A stretch of 64,000 nt of DNA from Segniliparus rugosus ATCC BAA-974 (GTDB taxonomy: Bacteria > Actinomycetota > Actinomycetes > Mycobacteriales > Mycobacteriaceae): positions 310,001 through 374,000 of the forward strand of contig NZ_KI391953.1 of the NCBI RefSeq assembly GCF_000185725.2, given 5' to 3'. The notes beneath the pieces were generated by a model. The model searched no databases. It was given only the letters and a program-made list of their open reading frames with translations, and was not told where the DNA came from. Position numbers and translations under genes: made by a program. Shown piece after piece: positions 25,312 through 34,399 of this stretch. The stretch's first letter is position 1. Each line of letters begins with the position of its first letter.

Positions 25312-26438
25312 CCGTGCGCGTGAATCTGACTCGGGCGGCGGGCGGTTTCTCCTCCTTCGGGGCGGCGGCCTTGGTCGGCGCGGCTGCTGCGCACGCTCGA
25401 GACGTGCTGCTCGCGATGGGCGCGACCCCGAAGCCGGGCACGGTGTATCAGAACGTCCCCGAGCCGCCGTTGTCGGCGACTTCTTTCGTGCCGGGCGATT
25501 CGGCGAGCAAGCTCGCGCCCTCGCAGGCGGCCAGCATCGTCGTCAAGCAGCTGCGCTCCTCGGGGCCGGGCATGGTGATCCCGACGGTGCGCCCGTTGTT
25601 CCCGGTGGAGCCGGGCGACCTCGCCGTGACGTGGTTCGGGCATGCCAGCGTGCTCGTCGAGATCGACGGCAGGAGGGTGCTCACCGACCCGGTGTGGAGC
25701 AAACGCTGCTCGCCGAGCCAGCTGGTCGGCCCTGTCCGGCTGCATCCGACCCCGTTGGCGTTAGAGCATTTGCCGAGGTTGGACGTCGTCCTCCTCTCGC
25801 ACGACCACTACGACCACCTCGACGCGAAGACGATCCGTGTCCTCGCCGACCGCACGGAGACGCAGTTCGTCGTCCCGCACGGCGTCGGCGCGCATCTGCG
25901 TCATTGGGGAGTCCCGAGCGCCCGGATCGCCGAGCGGCACTGGTGGGAGGAAGCGGCTTTGGGCGATCTCGTGTTCACGTGCGCCCCCGCTCGGCATTTC
26001 TCCGGCCGGGGCTTCAAGCGCAACACTTCGTTGTGGGCCTCGTGGAGCATCGCGGGCCCTCGGCACAAGGTTTATTTCGGCGGGGACTCGGGCTTCACGC
26101 GGTCGTTCGCCGAGATCGGCGAGCGTCTTGGGCTCCACGACCTCACGTTGCTGCCGATCGGGGCCTACAACGATCTGTGGCGTGAGATCCATATGAACCC
26201 GGAGGAAGCCGTGCGGGCGCACTTGGCGGTCGCGAAGCCTTCCGCTCCGATGCTGCCGATCCACTGGGCCACTTTCCGGCTCGCCCCGCATCCCTGGGCG
26301 GAGCCCATCGAGCGGTTGCAGAAAGAGCAGCGCGAGCATGCGGGGCTTCGGGTGCTGTACCCGGAGCCGGGGCACCGCGTGGACTCGACGAGGCCGCCGG
26401 CGAATGTGGTCCGTTGGTGGGAGTCTGCGACCCGCTAG
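25308..26438 (+). CDS. MBL-fold metallohydrolase (Rv0906/NAPE-PLD-like)
   Basis: 376 residues with an N-terminal hydrophobic segment (about 10-30), possibly an anchor or signal, and a metallo-beta-lactamase-fold domain. Metal ligands: SHDHYDH at 164-170 (HxHxDH), a later His in ARHFSGRG, Asp in FGGDSG and a C-terminal LPIHWATF histidine. The domain type is that of UlaG/NAPE-PLD-like phosphodiesterases. The start overlaps the echA6 stop (ATGA), so it is co-translated with it, suggesting a role near lipid or mycolate metabolism. Ortholog of Rv0906 by position. Confidence 0.88.
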   Translation: MTVRVNLTRAAGGFSSFGAAALVGAAAAHARDVLLAMGATPKPGTVYQNVPEPPLSATSFVPGDSASKLAPSQAASIVVKQLRSSGPGMVIPTVRPLFPVEPGDLAVTWFGHASVLVEIDGRRVLTDPVWSKRCSPSQLVGPVRLHPTPLALEHLPRLDVVLLSHDHYDHLDAKTIRVLADRTETQFVVPHGVGAHLRHWGVPSARIAERHWWEEAALGDLVFTCAPARHFSGRGFKRNTSLWASWSIAGPRHKVYFGGDSGFTRSFAEIGERLGLHDLTLLPIGAYNDLWREIHMNPEEAVRAHLAVAKPSAPMLPIHWATFRLAPHPWAEPIERLQKEQREHAGLRVLYPEPGHRVDSTRPPANVVRWWESATR

Positions 26439-26508
26439 GCGGGAGGGGCATGCGGCGACTTGCCGCGCTCTTCACCCCGCGGCTGCGGGGCGAAGAGCGC
26501 GGAGCCGA

Positions 26509-27621
26509 CTACGCGTCGGTGTCGATCACATCGTCCCATTTGCCTCTGGTGTACTGCGCGGGATACGGCGCGTCGCGCCATTTGACCCCGAGCGTCGCGG
26601 CGGCGCGCAGCGGCCAGGTCGGCTCGCGCAGCGCCGCTCGGGCGATGAACACCGCGTCCGCCTCCTCGTTCGCGAGGATCGCCTCCGCCTGCTCCGGCTC
26701 GGTGATGAGCCCGACTGCCGCGACAGGCAGTCCCGCATGCGTTTTCACGTGCGTCGCCAACGGGACTTGGTAGCTGGGGCCGACTGGGATGTCGGCGAGC
26801 ACGTTGCCGCCGCTGGACACGTCGATGAGATCGATGCCGCGCTCGGCGAGGATGGCCGAAAGGCGCGCGGTCTGCTCGACGTCCCAGCCGCCCTCGGTCC
26901 AGTCGGTTCCGGAGAGGCGGACGAAGAGCGGTTTCCCCTCGGGCCACACGGCGCGCACCGCGTCCACCGTGTCGAGCAGAAGCTTCGTGCGGCCCGTGAA
27001 GTCGCCGCCGTACTCGTCGTTTCGCTGGTTCGACAGCGGCGAGAGGAACTCGTGGATGAGATAGCCGTGCGCGCCATGGATCTCGACCACGTCGAACCCC
27101 GCCTCGTCGGCGCGGCGCGCGGCTGCGACGAACGCCTGGACGATGTCGGCGATATCGTCTTTGGCCAGCTCCCGAGGTTGCGCGTATTCCGCGAACTGGA
27201 TCGGCGACGGCCCGACGGTCTCCCATCCGCCTTGGCCGAGCGGCACGCTGCCAGTCGGCTCGCCGGGGAAGCCTCGGTAGGTGGAGGCCTTGCGGCCCGC
27301 GTGCGCGATCTGGATCCCGGCCTTGGCCCCTTGCCCGTGGATGAAGTCCACGATCGGGCTCCACGCGTCGCGCTGGACGTCGTTCCAGATCCCGGTGTCC
27401 TGCGGGGTGATGCGCCCGTCGGCGGTGACTGAGGTGCTCTCGGTCATGACCAGGCCGAAACCGCCCGAGGCTCTTGCTCCGAGGTGGACAAGGTGCCAGT
27501 CGGACGGGACCCCGTCCTCTTGGAGCACCGAGTACTGGCACATCGGCGAGAGCCAGACTCGGTTGCGGAAGGTGACGTCGCGGAGCGTGTAGGGCTGGAA
27601 AAGTTTAGGTGCGTTGGCCAT
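26509..27621 (-). CDS. NADH:flavin oxidoreductase, Old-Yellow-Enzyme YqjM type
   Basis: 370 residues, FMN-binding TIM barrel. Features of the YqjM-like class: SPMCQYS with the redox-tuning cysteine C28, QIAHAGRK, the substrate-binding HGAHGYLIHEFLSPLSNQR (His pair) and the C-terminal FIARAALREP FMN-phosphate site. It would reduce activated C=C bonds of enals, enones or quinones using NAD(P)H. The gene stands alone on the minus strand with a short AT-rich promoter carrying duplicated TGGGAATAGAT elements. Confidence 0.93.
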   Translation of the reverse strand: MANAPKLFQPYTLRDVTFRNRVWLSPMCQYSVLQEDGVPSDWHLVHLGARASGGFGLVMTESTSVTADGRITPQDTGIWNDVQRDAWSPIVDFIHGQGAKAGIQIAHAGRKASTYRGFPGEPTGSVPLGQGGWETVGPSPIQFAEYAQPRELAKDDIADIVQAFVAAARRADEAGFDVVEIHGAHGYLIHEFLSPLSNQRNDEYGGDFTGRTKLLLDTVDAVRAVWPEGKPLFVRLSGTDWTEGGWDVEQTARLSAILAERGIDLIDVSSGGNVLADIPVGPSYQVPLATHVKTHAGLPVAAVGLITEPEQAEAILANEEADAVFIARAALREPTWPLRAAATLGVKWRDAPYPAQYTRGKWDDVIDTDA

Positions 27622-27647
27622 ATATCTTCTAATGCAACTATCTATGA

Positions 27648-27672
27648 ATCTATTCCCATGGATCTATTCCCA
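27648..27672. repeat. 11-bp direct repeat upstream of the OYE gene
   Basis: ATCTATTCCCA occurs twice (27648-27658 and 27662-27672), 14 bases apart, within an AT-rich stretch 27-51 bases upstream of the flavin oxidoreductase start. Such spacing suits a promoter or regulator half-site pair; no regulator is adjacent. Confidence 0.4.
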
Positions 27673-27709
27673 CCGCGCGGACCCTCCTCGGCGAAGGGCA
27701 CCGTGCCGC

Positions 27710-28948
27710 TCATTCCTCAGGCTGCTCGTCCTCAGCGGGAGGCTCTTCGCCCGAGGGCGGCTCGTGCTCGGCGGGGGCTTCCGTGCCTTCTTCGTCCTGC
27801 TTCGGCTCCTCGAGCGGGGTCGGAGCAGGGGCGCAACCGCCGGTCGCCACCCCCTTCGCGGCGAGCACGCGCCGGACTGAGGCTTCCACTCTGGCGATGG
27901 GGAACGCTCCAGAAGCCACGTCCTGCTCAAGGGTGTCGAGAACGACGGGAACCTGCGCGGTGGAGAGCCACAACGCCACGTCCGCGCCAGCCTCCAACGC
28001 GGCGGCCACCGCGTGCGGCACGTCAAACCGGGCAGAGACGGCTTTCATGCCGGAGAGGTCGTCGGTGAAAATCAATCCGCCGAACCCGGCCGCCCCATAG
28101 CCGGAGCCGTCTCGGAGCAGGCGGTACGTGGCGGGGGAGAGGCTCGTCGGCAGGCCGGGCTCGGTGAGCCCCGGCACTGTGAGATGCCCGACCATGACGC
28201 CCGTTCCGGCTCCGAGCTGGCCGACGAGCTCGCGGAACGGGATCAGGTCGAAGTCTTGGAGCTCCGCGAGCGGGGGCGTGGTCACCGAGCCCTGGTGCGA
28301 GTCGCCGGAAGCCCTGCCGTGGCCGGGGAAATGCTTGATGACCGGCAGCACGCCGCCGTCGCGCAGCCCCTGCGCGTACGCGTCGGCGTACTGGGCCGCG
28401 ACATGCGGGTCGCCGCTGAACGAGCGGTCGCCGATGACCGTGTTCGCGTCGCCCGCGAAGACGTCCGCGTCCGGCGCGAAGTCCACGGTGACCCCGAGCC
28501 CTCGGAGCTTGCGGCCCCGGTCTGCGGCGAAGGCGCGCACTTGGTCGGGAGTTTTGGTCTGGGCGAGCACGCGAGCGGAGGGGGCTTGGCCGATCAGGTC
28601 AGGAATCCGAGACACCCGTCCGCCCTCCTCGTCGATGGAGACGAGCAGCGGCACGCGGGCGGAGCGGGAGATCGAATCGAGCTGCCCTCCGGACAGCAGC
28701 GCGTGGCTGGTCATGCTGCCGATGAACACGCCGCCGACCTGTTCGCGGGCCACCACGCTCTGCAGGTCGTCGGCTCCGGTGACTCCCGGCATGAGCAGTT
28801 GCGCGAGTTTTTGCCGCGTGGTCATGGCTCCGACCGGGTCCTGGCACGGGGTGGACGGATCGGCGTGGGCGGGAACGGGGAGGAGCGCGGAGGCGGCGAG
28901 CGCGAGGGAGGCCGCCAACGCCTGGAGCTTGTGGGGGAAGACAGGCAT
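27710..28948 (-). CDS. lpqI: Glycoside hydrolase family 3 beta-N-acetylglucosaminidase (LpqI/NagZ-like)
   Basis: 412 residues from the ATG at 28948; the frame extends upstream but only from there is there a signal peptide (cleavage about AHA-DP, residue 29). The GH3 domain has KHFPGHG (205-211) and the NagZ catalytic Asp-His dyad GDSHQ (D216, H218); the nucleophile is in FTDDLSGM (about 296-297). It removes GlcNAc from muropeptides in wall recycling. Mycobacterial LpqI is a lipoprotein, but no lipobox is visible here, so this one seems freely secreted. The last 40 residues are an acidic Pro/Glu tail. Confidence 0.9.
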   Translation of the reverse strand: MPVFPHKLQALAASLALAASALLPVPAHADPSTPCQDPVGAMTTRQKLAQLLMPGVTGADDLQSVVAREQVGGVFIGSMTSHALLSGGQLDSISRSARVPLLVSIDEEGGRVSRIPDLIGQAPSARVLAQTKTPDQVRAFAADRGRKLRGLGVTVDFAPDADVFAGDANTVIGDRSFSGDPHVAAQYADAYAQGLRDGGVLPVIKHFPGHGRASGDSHQGSVTTPPLAELQDFDLIPFRELVGQLGAGTGVMVGHLTVPGLTEPGLPTSLSPATYRLLRDGSGYGAAGFGGLIFTDDLSGMKAVSARFDVPHAVAAALEAGADVALWLSTAQVPVVLDTLEQDVASGAFPIARVEASVRRVLAAKGVATGGCAPAPTPLEEPKQDEEGTEAPAEHEPPSGEEPPAEDEQPEE

Positions 28949-28959
28949 AGGGCGTAACC

Positions 28960-30075
28960 CTACTCGCCCGGCCTCTCGGCGGTTGCGGCCCCGGCGTTGT
29001 CCTGCGTGGTTTTGAACCATGCCTCGATTTCCGGCGAGTCGCGCTCGACGGGATCCGGCTTGTGCTCCGACGGAGTCGGCTGGTAGCGGAGCGTGCCGTC
29101 CGGGGCGGGGGCGCCGAACAGCTTCGAGAAGGCTTGGATCGGGCCGCCGAAGTCGGTGGGCAGCACCCACACTTTGTTCGCCTCGCCCTGGGCGACCTTC
29201 CCGAGCGCCTGCACGTACTGGTAGGCGAGCAGCTCCGGGGTCGGCTCGGCGGCTTTGATCGCGCCGAGCACCTTCTCCAGGCTCTTCGCCTCGCCCTGGC
29301 CGCGCAGGTAGGCTCCGGCCCGCTCGCCCTCCGCCCGGAGGATGTTCGCCTGCCGGTCGGCCTCGGCGGCGAGGATCGCGGCCTGCTTCGCGCCTTCGGC
29401 GGCGAGGACTTGCGCCTCTTTATTGCCCTCGGCAGAGAGCACCTGGGCGCGTTTGGCCCCTTCGGCGGTCTGGATCGCGGCCTCGCGCTGGCCTTCTGCG
29501 GTGAGGATGGTCGCGCGCTTCTCGCGGTCGGCCTTCATCTGCTTCTCCATGGACTCCTGCACCGAGGGCGGCGGGTCGATGGAGCGCAGCTCCACTCGGG
29601 CGACCCGGATGCCCCACGGCCCGGTCGCCTCGTCCAGCACCCCGCGCAGCTGCGAGTTGATCACTTCGCGGGAGGTCAGCGCCGCCTCCAACGTCATCCC
29701 GCCGACGACGTTGCGGATGGTGGTCGCGGCGAGCTGCTCCACGCCGACGATGTAGTTCTCGATCTCGTACACGGCGGATTCGGGCTTGGTGACCTGGACG
29801 TAGACGACGGTGTCGATGAGAACGGTCAGGTTGTCCGCCGTGATGACCGGCTGCGGCGGGAAGGGGATGACCCGCTCGCGCAGGTCCACTCGGGCCCGGA
29901 CTTGGTCGACGAACGGCACGAGGATCGTCAGCTGCGCCGACACCGTCCGCGAGTATCTGCCGAGCCGCTCGATGATCGCGGCCTGGGACTGCGGCACGAG
30001 CAGCACGGTCTTGCGGAGGAAGACGACGAGCAGCACGACGAGCGCGATTGCGAGGATGATCACGGCGGAAGACAT
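28960..30075 (-). CDS. SPFH/stomatin-like membrane protein (Rv1488-like)
   Basis: 371 residues: an N-terminal membrane hairpin or anchor (about 4-22), an SPFH (band 7) domain (about 27-190) and a long coiled coil built of short AEGxxxA repeats (about 195-275), then a Pro-rich C-terminus. Such proteins form large membrane-associated rings or cages that organise microdomains and protease control. It follows an NfeD gene on the same strand, the usual partner, as in M. tuberculosis Rv1487-Rv1488. The gap between them is about 125 bases. Confidence 0.93.
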   Translation of the reverse strand: MSSAVIILAIALVVLLVVFLRKTVLLVPQSQAAIIERLGRYSRTVSAQLTILVPFVDQVRARVDLRERVIPFPPQPVITADNLTVLIDTVVYVQVTKPESAVYEIENYIVGVEQLAATTIRNVVGGMTLEAALTSREVINSQLRGVLDEATGPWGIRVARVELRSIDPPPSVQESMEKQMKADREKRATILTAEGQREAAIQTAEGAKRAQVLSAEGNKEAQVLAAEGAKQAAILAAEADRQANILRAEGERAGAYLRGQGEAKSLEKVLGAIKAAEPTPELLAYQYVQALGKVAQGEANKVWVLPTDFGGPIQAFSKLFGAPAPDGTLRYQPTPSEHKPDPVERDSPEIEAWFKTTQDNAGAATAERPGE

Positions 30076-30201
30076 GGCCCGATCCTACGCCCCGCCGATC
30101 TTGACGGATGAGATGCCAGGCGCACGGAGCCGACGTGCGCAGAGGCGGCGGGGGCACACGAGGCGAGGGGCCACGGAGCAGATCGCCGTCAGACGACGGG
30201 G

Positions 30202-30633
30202 CTACACCCCGCGCTGGACGAGGGCGGTGGCTCCATCGACCTCGACCACGACGACCGGCTCTCCGGGGCCGAACCGCTCGGCGGGGAAGTAGGGTCGGGC
30301 CGTCCATTCCTGCCCGCCGATCTTCACGAGCCCGGAGTCCGGGCCGACTTCGGCCAACACGACGGCGGGCCTGCCCTCCAGCGCCCCGGCGTTGGTCTTG
30401 ACCAGCGGCACGGTGAACCGGCGCTTGAGCAGCGGGCGGAGCAGCCAGACCAGGATCGTGGAGACAAGGGCGAACACCACCGCGTCGAGGATATAAGCCC
30501 CAGGCCCCGCCGCCGCTTCCACGCCGGCGGCGGCCAAGGCGCCGCCTGCCAGCATGAGCAGCCAGAAGTCTCCGGAGGCGAGCTCGGCGGCGGCCAGCAA
30601 CAGCCCGGCCACCAGAAGCACTATGGCGATCAT
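30202..30633 (-). CDS. NfeD-family membrane protein (Rv1487-like)
   Basis: 143 residues: two or three hydrophobic helices in residues 1-67 followed by a C-terminal OB-fold soluble domain (about 75-143) with the NfeD pattern ALEGRPAVVLAEVGPDSGLVKIGGQEWTAR in which the G-W-A core is intact. This short NfeD type lacks a protease domain and works together with the SPFH/stomatin protein encoded directly downstream. Start at the ATG 30633. Confidence 0.9.
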   Translation of the reverse strand: MIAIVLLVAGLLLAAAELASGDFWLLMLAGGALAAAGVEAAAGPGAYILDAVVFALVSTILVWLLRPLLKRRFTVPLVKTNAGALEGRPAVVLAEVGPDSGLVKIGGQEWTARPYFPAERFGPGEPVVVVEVDGATALVQRGV

Positions 30634-30692
30634 GCCCCGAGCTTACGCCGCCTCGGCGTCCCGGCGAGAGGCGGCGATCTCGGGTTTCGCGC

Positions 30693-31601
30693 CTACTCTT
30701 TGCGGGAGGTGAGATAGATCGTGTTGCTGATCTGGCGCTGATGGTCGGGGATGGGGAGGTCGGCTTGCGCCAACAGCTGGCTGCTGGTGACAGTCTCGGT
30801 CGCCCAGCCGCGCTCTGCGAACCACTCGGTCGTGTCGCCGCGCTCTTCGTCCCGATAGAACAAATTCGACATGTCGAGGTCGAGCCCCAGCTCCGCGAAT
30901 CGCTTCGCGGCGGCTTGGAACCGGTCGGTCGGCAGCTCGTGCAAATGCTCGATGTACTCCACCGCGACCCAGCTACCGGGGGCGGAAAGCTCGTCGATGC
31001 GCTCGTAGAGCAGCAGTTCCGCCTCGGCGGGCAGATACGGCGTGAGCCCTTCGACGCTCCACGAGCTGGGAGACTTCGGATCGAATCCGGCTTCGACAAG
31101 CGCCTTCGGCCAATCGTGGCGCAGGTCGACGGGGATGGCGACCCGTTTGGCGGTCGGCTCGGCCCCGAGCGCGGCGAGCGTGTCGGTCTTGAACTCGATG
31201 ACCTGCGGCTGGTCGAGTTCGAAGACGGTCGTGCCCTCCGGCCATGGCAGCCGGTAGGCGCGGGAGTCCAGGCCGGAGGCGAGGATCACCGCCTGCCGCA
31301 CGCCGCTCTGCCCCGCCGAGGCGAAGAACTCGTCGAAGAACCTCGTGCGCACCGCCATAGAGTTCGCCATGACCGTTGGCGAGCCGAACTGCCGCTCGTC
31401 CTCTTCGCTGATGGCGATCTCGCCGGCGGCGAACTTGCTCCAAAACTCCACGCCGACCGCGTTGACCAGCGGCTCGGCGAATTGGTCTGAGATGATCGCG
31501 TTCTCGGCCTTCGTGGCGATGGCTCGCGCGGCGGCCACCATGACGGCGGTCGCGCCGACCGATTCGGCTATGGACCAGGTGTCGTCGTCAGTTCTGGGCA
31601 T
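30693..31601 (-). CDS. SAM-dependent methyltransferase, TIGR00027 family, copy 1
   Basis: 302 residues. N-terminal signature PRTDDDTWSIAESVGATA, then motif I in VILASGLDSRAYRLPWP and FELDQPQVIEFK, which define the actinobacterial SAM methyltransferase family (PF04072, related to leucine carboxyl methyltransferases) that is expanded in mycobacteria. Substrate unknown; O-methylation of a carboxylate or lipid is plausible. It is the last gene of the unit that starts with dprE1, separated from copy 2 by about 37 bases. Confidence 0.88.
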   Translation of the reverse strand: MPRTDDDTWSIAESVGATAVMVAAARAIATKAENAIISDQFAEPLVNAVGVEFWSKFAAGEIAISEEDERQFGSPTVMANSMAVRTRFFDEFFASAGQSGVRQAVILASGLDSRAYRLPWPEGTTVFELDQPQVIEFKTDTLAALGAEPTAKRVAIPVDLRHDWPKALVEAGFDPKSPSSWSVEGLTPYLPAEAELLLYERIDELSAPGSWVAVEYIEHLHELPTDRFQAAAKRFAELGLDLDMSNLFYRDEERGDTTEWFAERGWATETVTSSQLLAQADLPIPDHQRQISNTIYLTSRKE

Positions 31602-31638
31602 GGGGCTCCGCCTCTCTGGGTTGATCTTTTCGTCGGGG

Positions 31639-32541
31639 TCAGCGCGTCGCGATGACGAAAGAGCTTTGGGGGCGCGAGTCCGCGACGCGCGGGTCGGGAC
31701 TGCGCCCGAACTCGGCGAGGGCCTGCGCGCTCGGGGTGTTCTGCACGGCGAAACCCCGCTCGGCGAGCCAACCGGGCACGTCGATCCGCGACTGCTCCTG
31801 GAAGACGAGGTCTTCCAGGCTCAAATCCAGATCGGGGGCGATCTTCGACCAGAGTTGTCGCTGCAGCTGCTGGCGCTCCTTGGACACGGGCGAGTCGGGC
31901 CAGTTCTCCACCGCGACCCGGCTGCCAGGGGCGGAGAGCGAGTCGATTCGCTCGAAAAGGAGCCGTTCCGCGTCGGCGGGCAGGTAGGGCAGCAGGCCCT
32001 CGGCGAGCCATGCGACGGGTTTCGTCGGGTCCAGCCCGGCGGCGACCAGCGCTTCCGGCCAGTCGTCGCGCAGGTCGATCGGCACGGCGACGCGCTGGGC
32101 GGTGGGCTCGACGTCCTCCAACGCCTGCGCTTTGAACGCGAGCACTTGGGGCTGGTCGAGCTCGAAGACCGCCATGCCGCCCGGCCATGGCAGCCGGTAG
32201 GCGCGCGAGTCCAGGCCGGAGGCGAGGATCACCGCCTGATACACGCCCGCCTTCGCGGCTTTGAGGAAGAAACGGTCGAACACCGTGGTGCGGACGGCCT
32301 GGTACGAGACCATGTGCTCGGCGTAGGCCTGGATGAGCGGATCGTCCCCCGCGTCGATCTCGCCGTCGAGGGCTCGGATGAAGAACGGCACGCCTGAGGC
32401 GCGCACGAGAGCTTCGGCGTGCGGATCGTCGATCAACCCGTCCGGCCTCGCGGTCTCTTGAGCGCGGGCCGCCGCGACCATGACGGCGGTGACGCCGACG
32501 GATTCGGCGATGGACCAGGTGTCGTTGTCGGTTCTGGGCAT
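31639..32541 (-). CDS. SAM-dependent methyltransferase, TIGR00027 family, copy 2
   Basis: 300 residues with the same layout as its neighbours: PRTDNDTWSIAESVGVTA at the N-terminus, VILASGLDSRAYRLPWP for SAM binding, FELDQPQVLAFK, and the WLAEGLLPYLP segment of the family. It starts seven bases before the stop of copy 3 is cleared, so the genes are close-packed. Sequence differences in the C-terminal third (substrate cap) suggest a different acceptor from copies 1, 3 and 4. Confidence 0.88.
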   Translation of the reverse strand: MPRTDNDTWSIAESVGVTAVMVAAARAQETARPDGLIDDPHAEALVRASGVPFFIRALDGEIDAGDDPLIQAYAEHMVSYQAVRTTVFDRFFLKAAKAGVYQAVILASGLDSRAYRLPWPGGMAVFELDQPQVLAFKAQALEDVEPTAQRVAVPIDLRDDWPEALVAAGLDPTKPVAWLAEGLLPYLPADAERLLFERIDSLSAPGSRVAVENWPDSPVSKERQQLQRQLWSKIAPDLDLSLEDLVFQEQSRIDVPGWLAERGFAVQNTPSAQALAEFGRSPDPRVADSRPQSSFVIATR

Positions 32542-32548
32542 GGTGCTC

Positions 32549-33481
32549 CTATGGCTGAAGGCGCGCGGCCACCAGTGTGGTCGTGCTGAACGGCGTGGCG
32601 GGGACAGGCTGCCCCGGCACAGGGGCTTCGACCGGGCAGCCGAGCTGCGCCATGTGCTCGGCGAGGGGAACGCCTTCGGCGGCCCAGCCCTTGGCCGCGA
32701 ACCATTGGACCGGGTCGGGGCGCGGATCGTTGTAGATGAGGTCGGCGAAATCCTCGTGCGAGCCTGCGCCGCCCCTCGCGGGGCCTGGCTCGAAAGCGCG
32801 CATGCTCTGGACCATCGCGTCGGCTTCGATCGGCTGCATATGCTCGATCCCAGCCCAGCTGCCTGGGGCGGACAGCGCGACCACTCGCTCGAAGAGCAGC
32901 GTCTCGGCTTCCGGCGGCAGGTACATGAGCAGCCCCTCGATGAGCCATGCCGTCGGCTTCGCCGGGTCGAACCCCGAGGCGGTCAGCGCTGCCGGCCAGT
33001 CGTGGCGCAGGTCGATGGGCACGGTGACCCTGCCGGTCGCGGGCTTCGCGCCGATCTCGGAGAGCGTGCGAGCTTTGTATTCGAGCACCTGGGGCTGGTC
33101 GAGCTCGAAGACCCGGCTGCCGTTCGGGTAGGCGAGGCGGTAGGCGCGCGAGTCCAGGCCCGAGGCGAGGATGACGAACTGCAGCACCCCCGCCGCCGCT
33201 GCTCGGGCGAAGACCTCGTCGAAGTATTTCGTCCGCGCCCCTTGGAACCGCTGGAAATGCTCGCCGAACCAGCCCTGCCCGAGCACGTCGTAAATCGGCC
33301 CTTCGCCGCGCAGGGCTTGGGCCCATTCCCCGCCCGCCGCCTTCGCCAGCGGCTCGGCGAACTGGTCCGTGGCGAGCCGGTCCGCTTTGCGCGCCTCGAA
33401 GGCCCGCGCGCTCGCCACGAACAGCGCGGTGGCTCCGACGGACTCGGTGATCGACCAGGTGTCGTCGTCAGTTCGCGGCAT
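32549..33481 (-). CDS. SAM-dependent methyltransferase, TIGR00027 family, copy 3
   Basis: 310 residues; PRTDDDTWSITESVGATA start, FVILASGLDSRAYRLAYP motif I, FELDQPQVLEYK and WLIEGLLMYLP. It overlaps copy 4 by 14 bases. It carries a C-terminal extension (PVEAPVPGQPVPATPF) not seen in the other copies. Motif I has AYP instead of PWP, so it is the most diverged member around the SAM site but still looks functional. Confidence 0.88.
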   Translation of the reverse strand: MPRTDDDTWSITESVGATALFVASARAFEARKADRLATDQFAEPLAKAAGGEWAQALRGEGPIYDVLGQGWFGEHFQRFQGARTKYFDEVFARAAAAGVLQFVILASGLDSRAYRLAYPNGSRVFELDQPQVLEYKARTLSEIGAKPATGRVTVPIDLRHDWPAALTASGFDPAKPTAWLIEGLLMYLPPEAETLLFERVVALSAPGSWAGIEHMQPIEADAMVQSMRAFEPGPARGGAGSHEDFADLIYNDPRPDPVQWFAAKGWAAEGVPLAEHMAQLGCPVEAPVPGQPVPATPFSTTTLVAARLQP

Positions 33482-34394
33482 CGCTGCTCTCCGCCGTGGG
33501 CTGCGTGGCGTGTATGTACTGGATCCGGGGGGCGTGTTCTTCCTCGTCGGTCTCGAAGGCCCGGTCCGCCCCTTTGAGTAAGGCCTCGTCCGTGCTGACG
33601 CGGGTGAGCCAGCCGCGCGCGGACAACCAATCCGCAGGGTCGTCCCGATCCTCCGCGTAGATGAGGTCTTGCATGTCCAGGTCGAGCCCCTGCGCGGCGA
33701 GTTCCTCCCGCGCCTGTTGCCAGAACGGGCGCTCGGCGGCGTAGTTCCCGCCGATGCGGGCGTTCACCCCGACATGGCTGCCGGGGGCCGAGAGCGTCGC
33801 GATCCGTTCGAAGAGCAGGTTTTGCGCGGCGGCGGGGAGGTACGCGAGGAGCCCTTCGGCGAGCCAGGCGGTCGGCTTCGCCGGGTCGAAGCCCGCGTCC
33901 GCGAGCGCGGCGGGCCAGTCGTCGCGCAGATCGACGGCGATAGGCGTGTAGTCGGCCTTCGGGGTGTGTCCGGCCAGGGTCTGCGTCTTGAACGCGAGCA
34001 CTTGCGGTTGGTCCAGCTCGTAGACGGCGGAGCCGTCCGGCCAGTCGAGCCGCCAGGCGCGGGAGTCCAGTCCCGCCGCGAGGATGACGAATTGGCGGAC
34101 GCCGCTGCGCGCCGCTTGGTCGAAGAGGTCGTCGAAGAATCGCGTGCGGACGGCCATGTGGTCGCGTATCCGATCGGCGAACCGGGGCTTGGGCAGGCTC
34201 GTGAGGTCGATGTCGCCGTCGAGGGCTTTGGCCCAGAACCCCTCGCCTGCGGCGCGGACGAACTGCTCGGCGAACGGGTCCGACGCGAGCGGCTGCGGCT
34301 GGCGCGCCTCCAAGGCTCGGCCCACCGCCACCATGAGCGCGGTGGCCCCGACCGATTCGGTGATCGACCAGCTGTCGTTGTCCGTTCTGGCCAT
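33468..34394 (-). CDS. SAM-dependent methyltransferase, TIGR00027 family, copy 4
   Basis: 308 residues from the ATG at 34394, chosen because it gives the family N-terminus ARTDNDSWSITESVGATA; the frame extends 14 codons upstream into aftA. Motif I is FVILAAGLDSRAWRLDWP, followed by YELDQPQVLAFK and WLAEGLLAYLP. It begins only five bases after the aftA stop and overlaps copy 3, which ties the methyltransferases to the arabinan-precursor genes. Confidence 0.88.
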   Translation of the reverse strand: MARTDNDSWSITESVGATALMVAVGRALEARQPQPLASDPFAEQFVRAAGEGFWAKALDGDIDLTSLPKPRFADRIRDHMAVRTRFFDDLFDQAARSGVRQFVILAAGLDSRAWRLDWPDGSAVYELDQPQVLAFKTQTLAGHTPKADYTPIAVDLRDDWPAALADAGFDPAKPTAWLAEGLLAYLPAAAQNLLFERIATLSAPGSHVGVNARIGGNYAAERPFWQQAREELAAQGLDLDMQDLIYAEDRDDPADWLSARGWLTRVSTDEALLKGADRAFETDEEEHAPRIQYIHATQPTAESSDAAN

Positions 34395-34399
34395 CCGCG

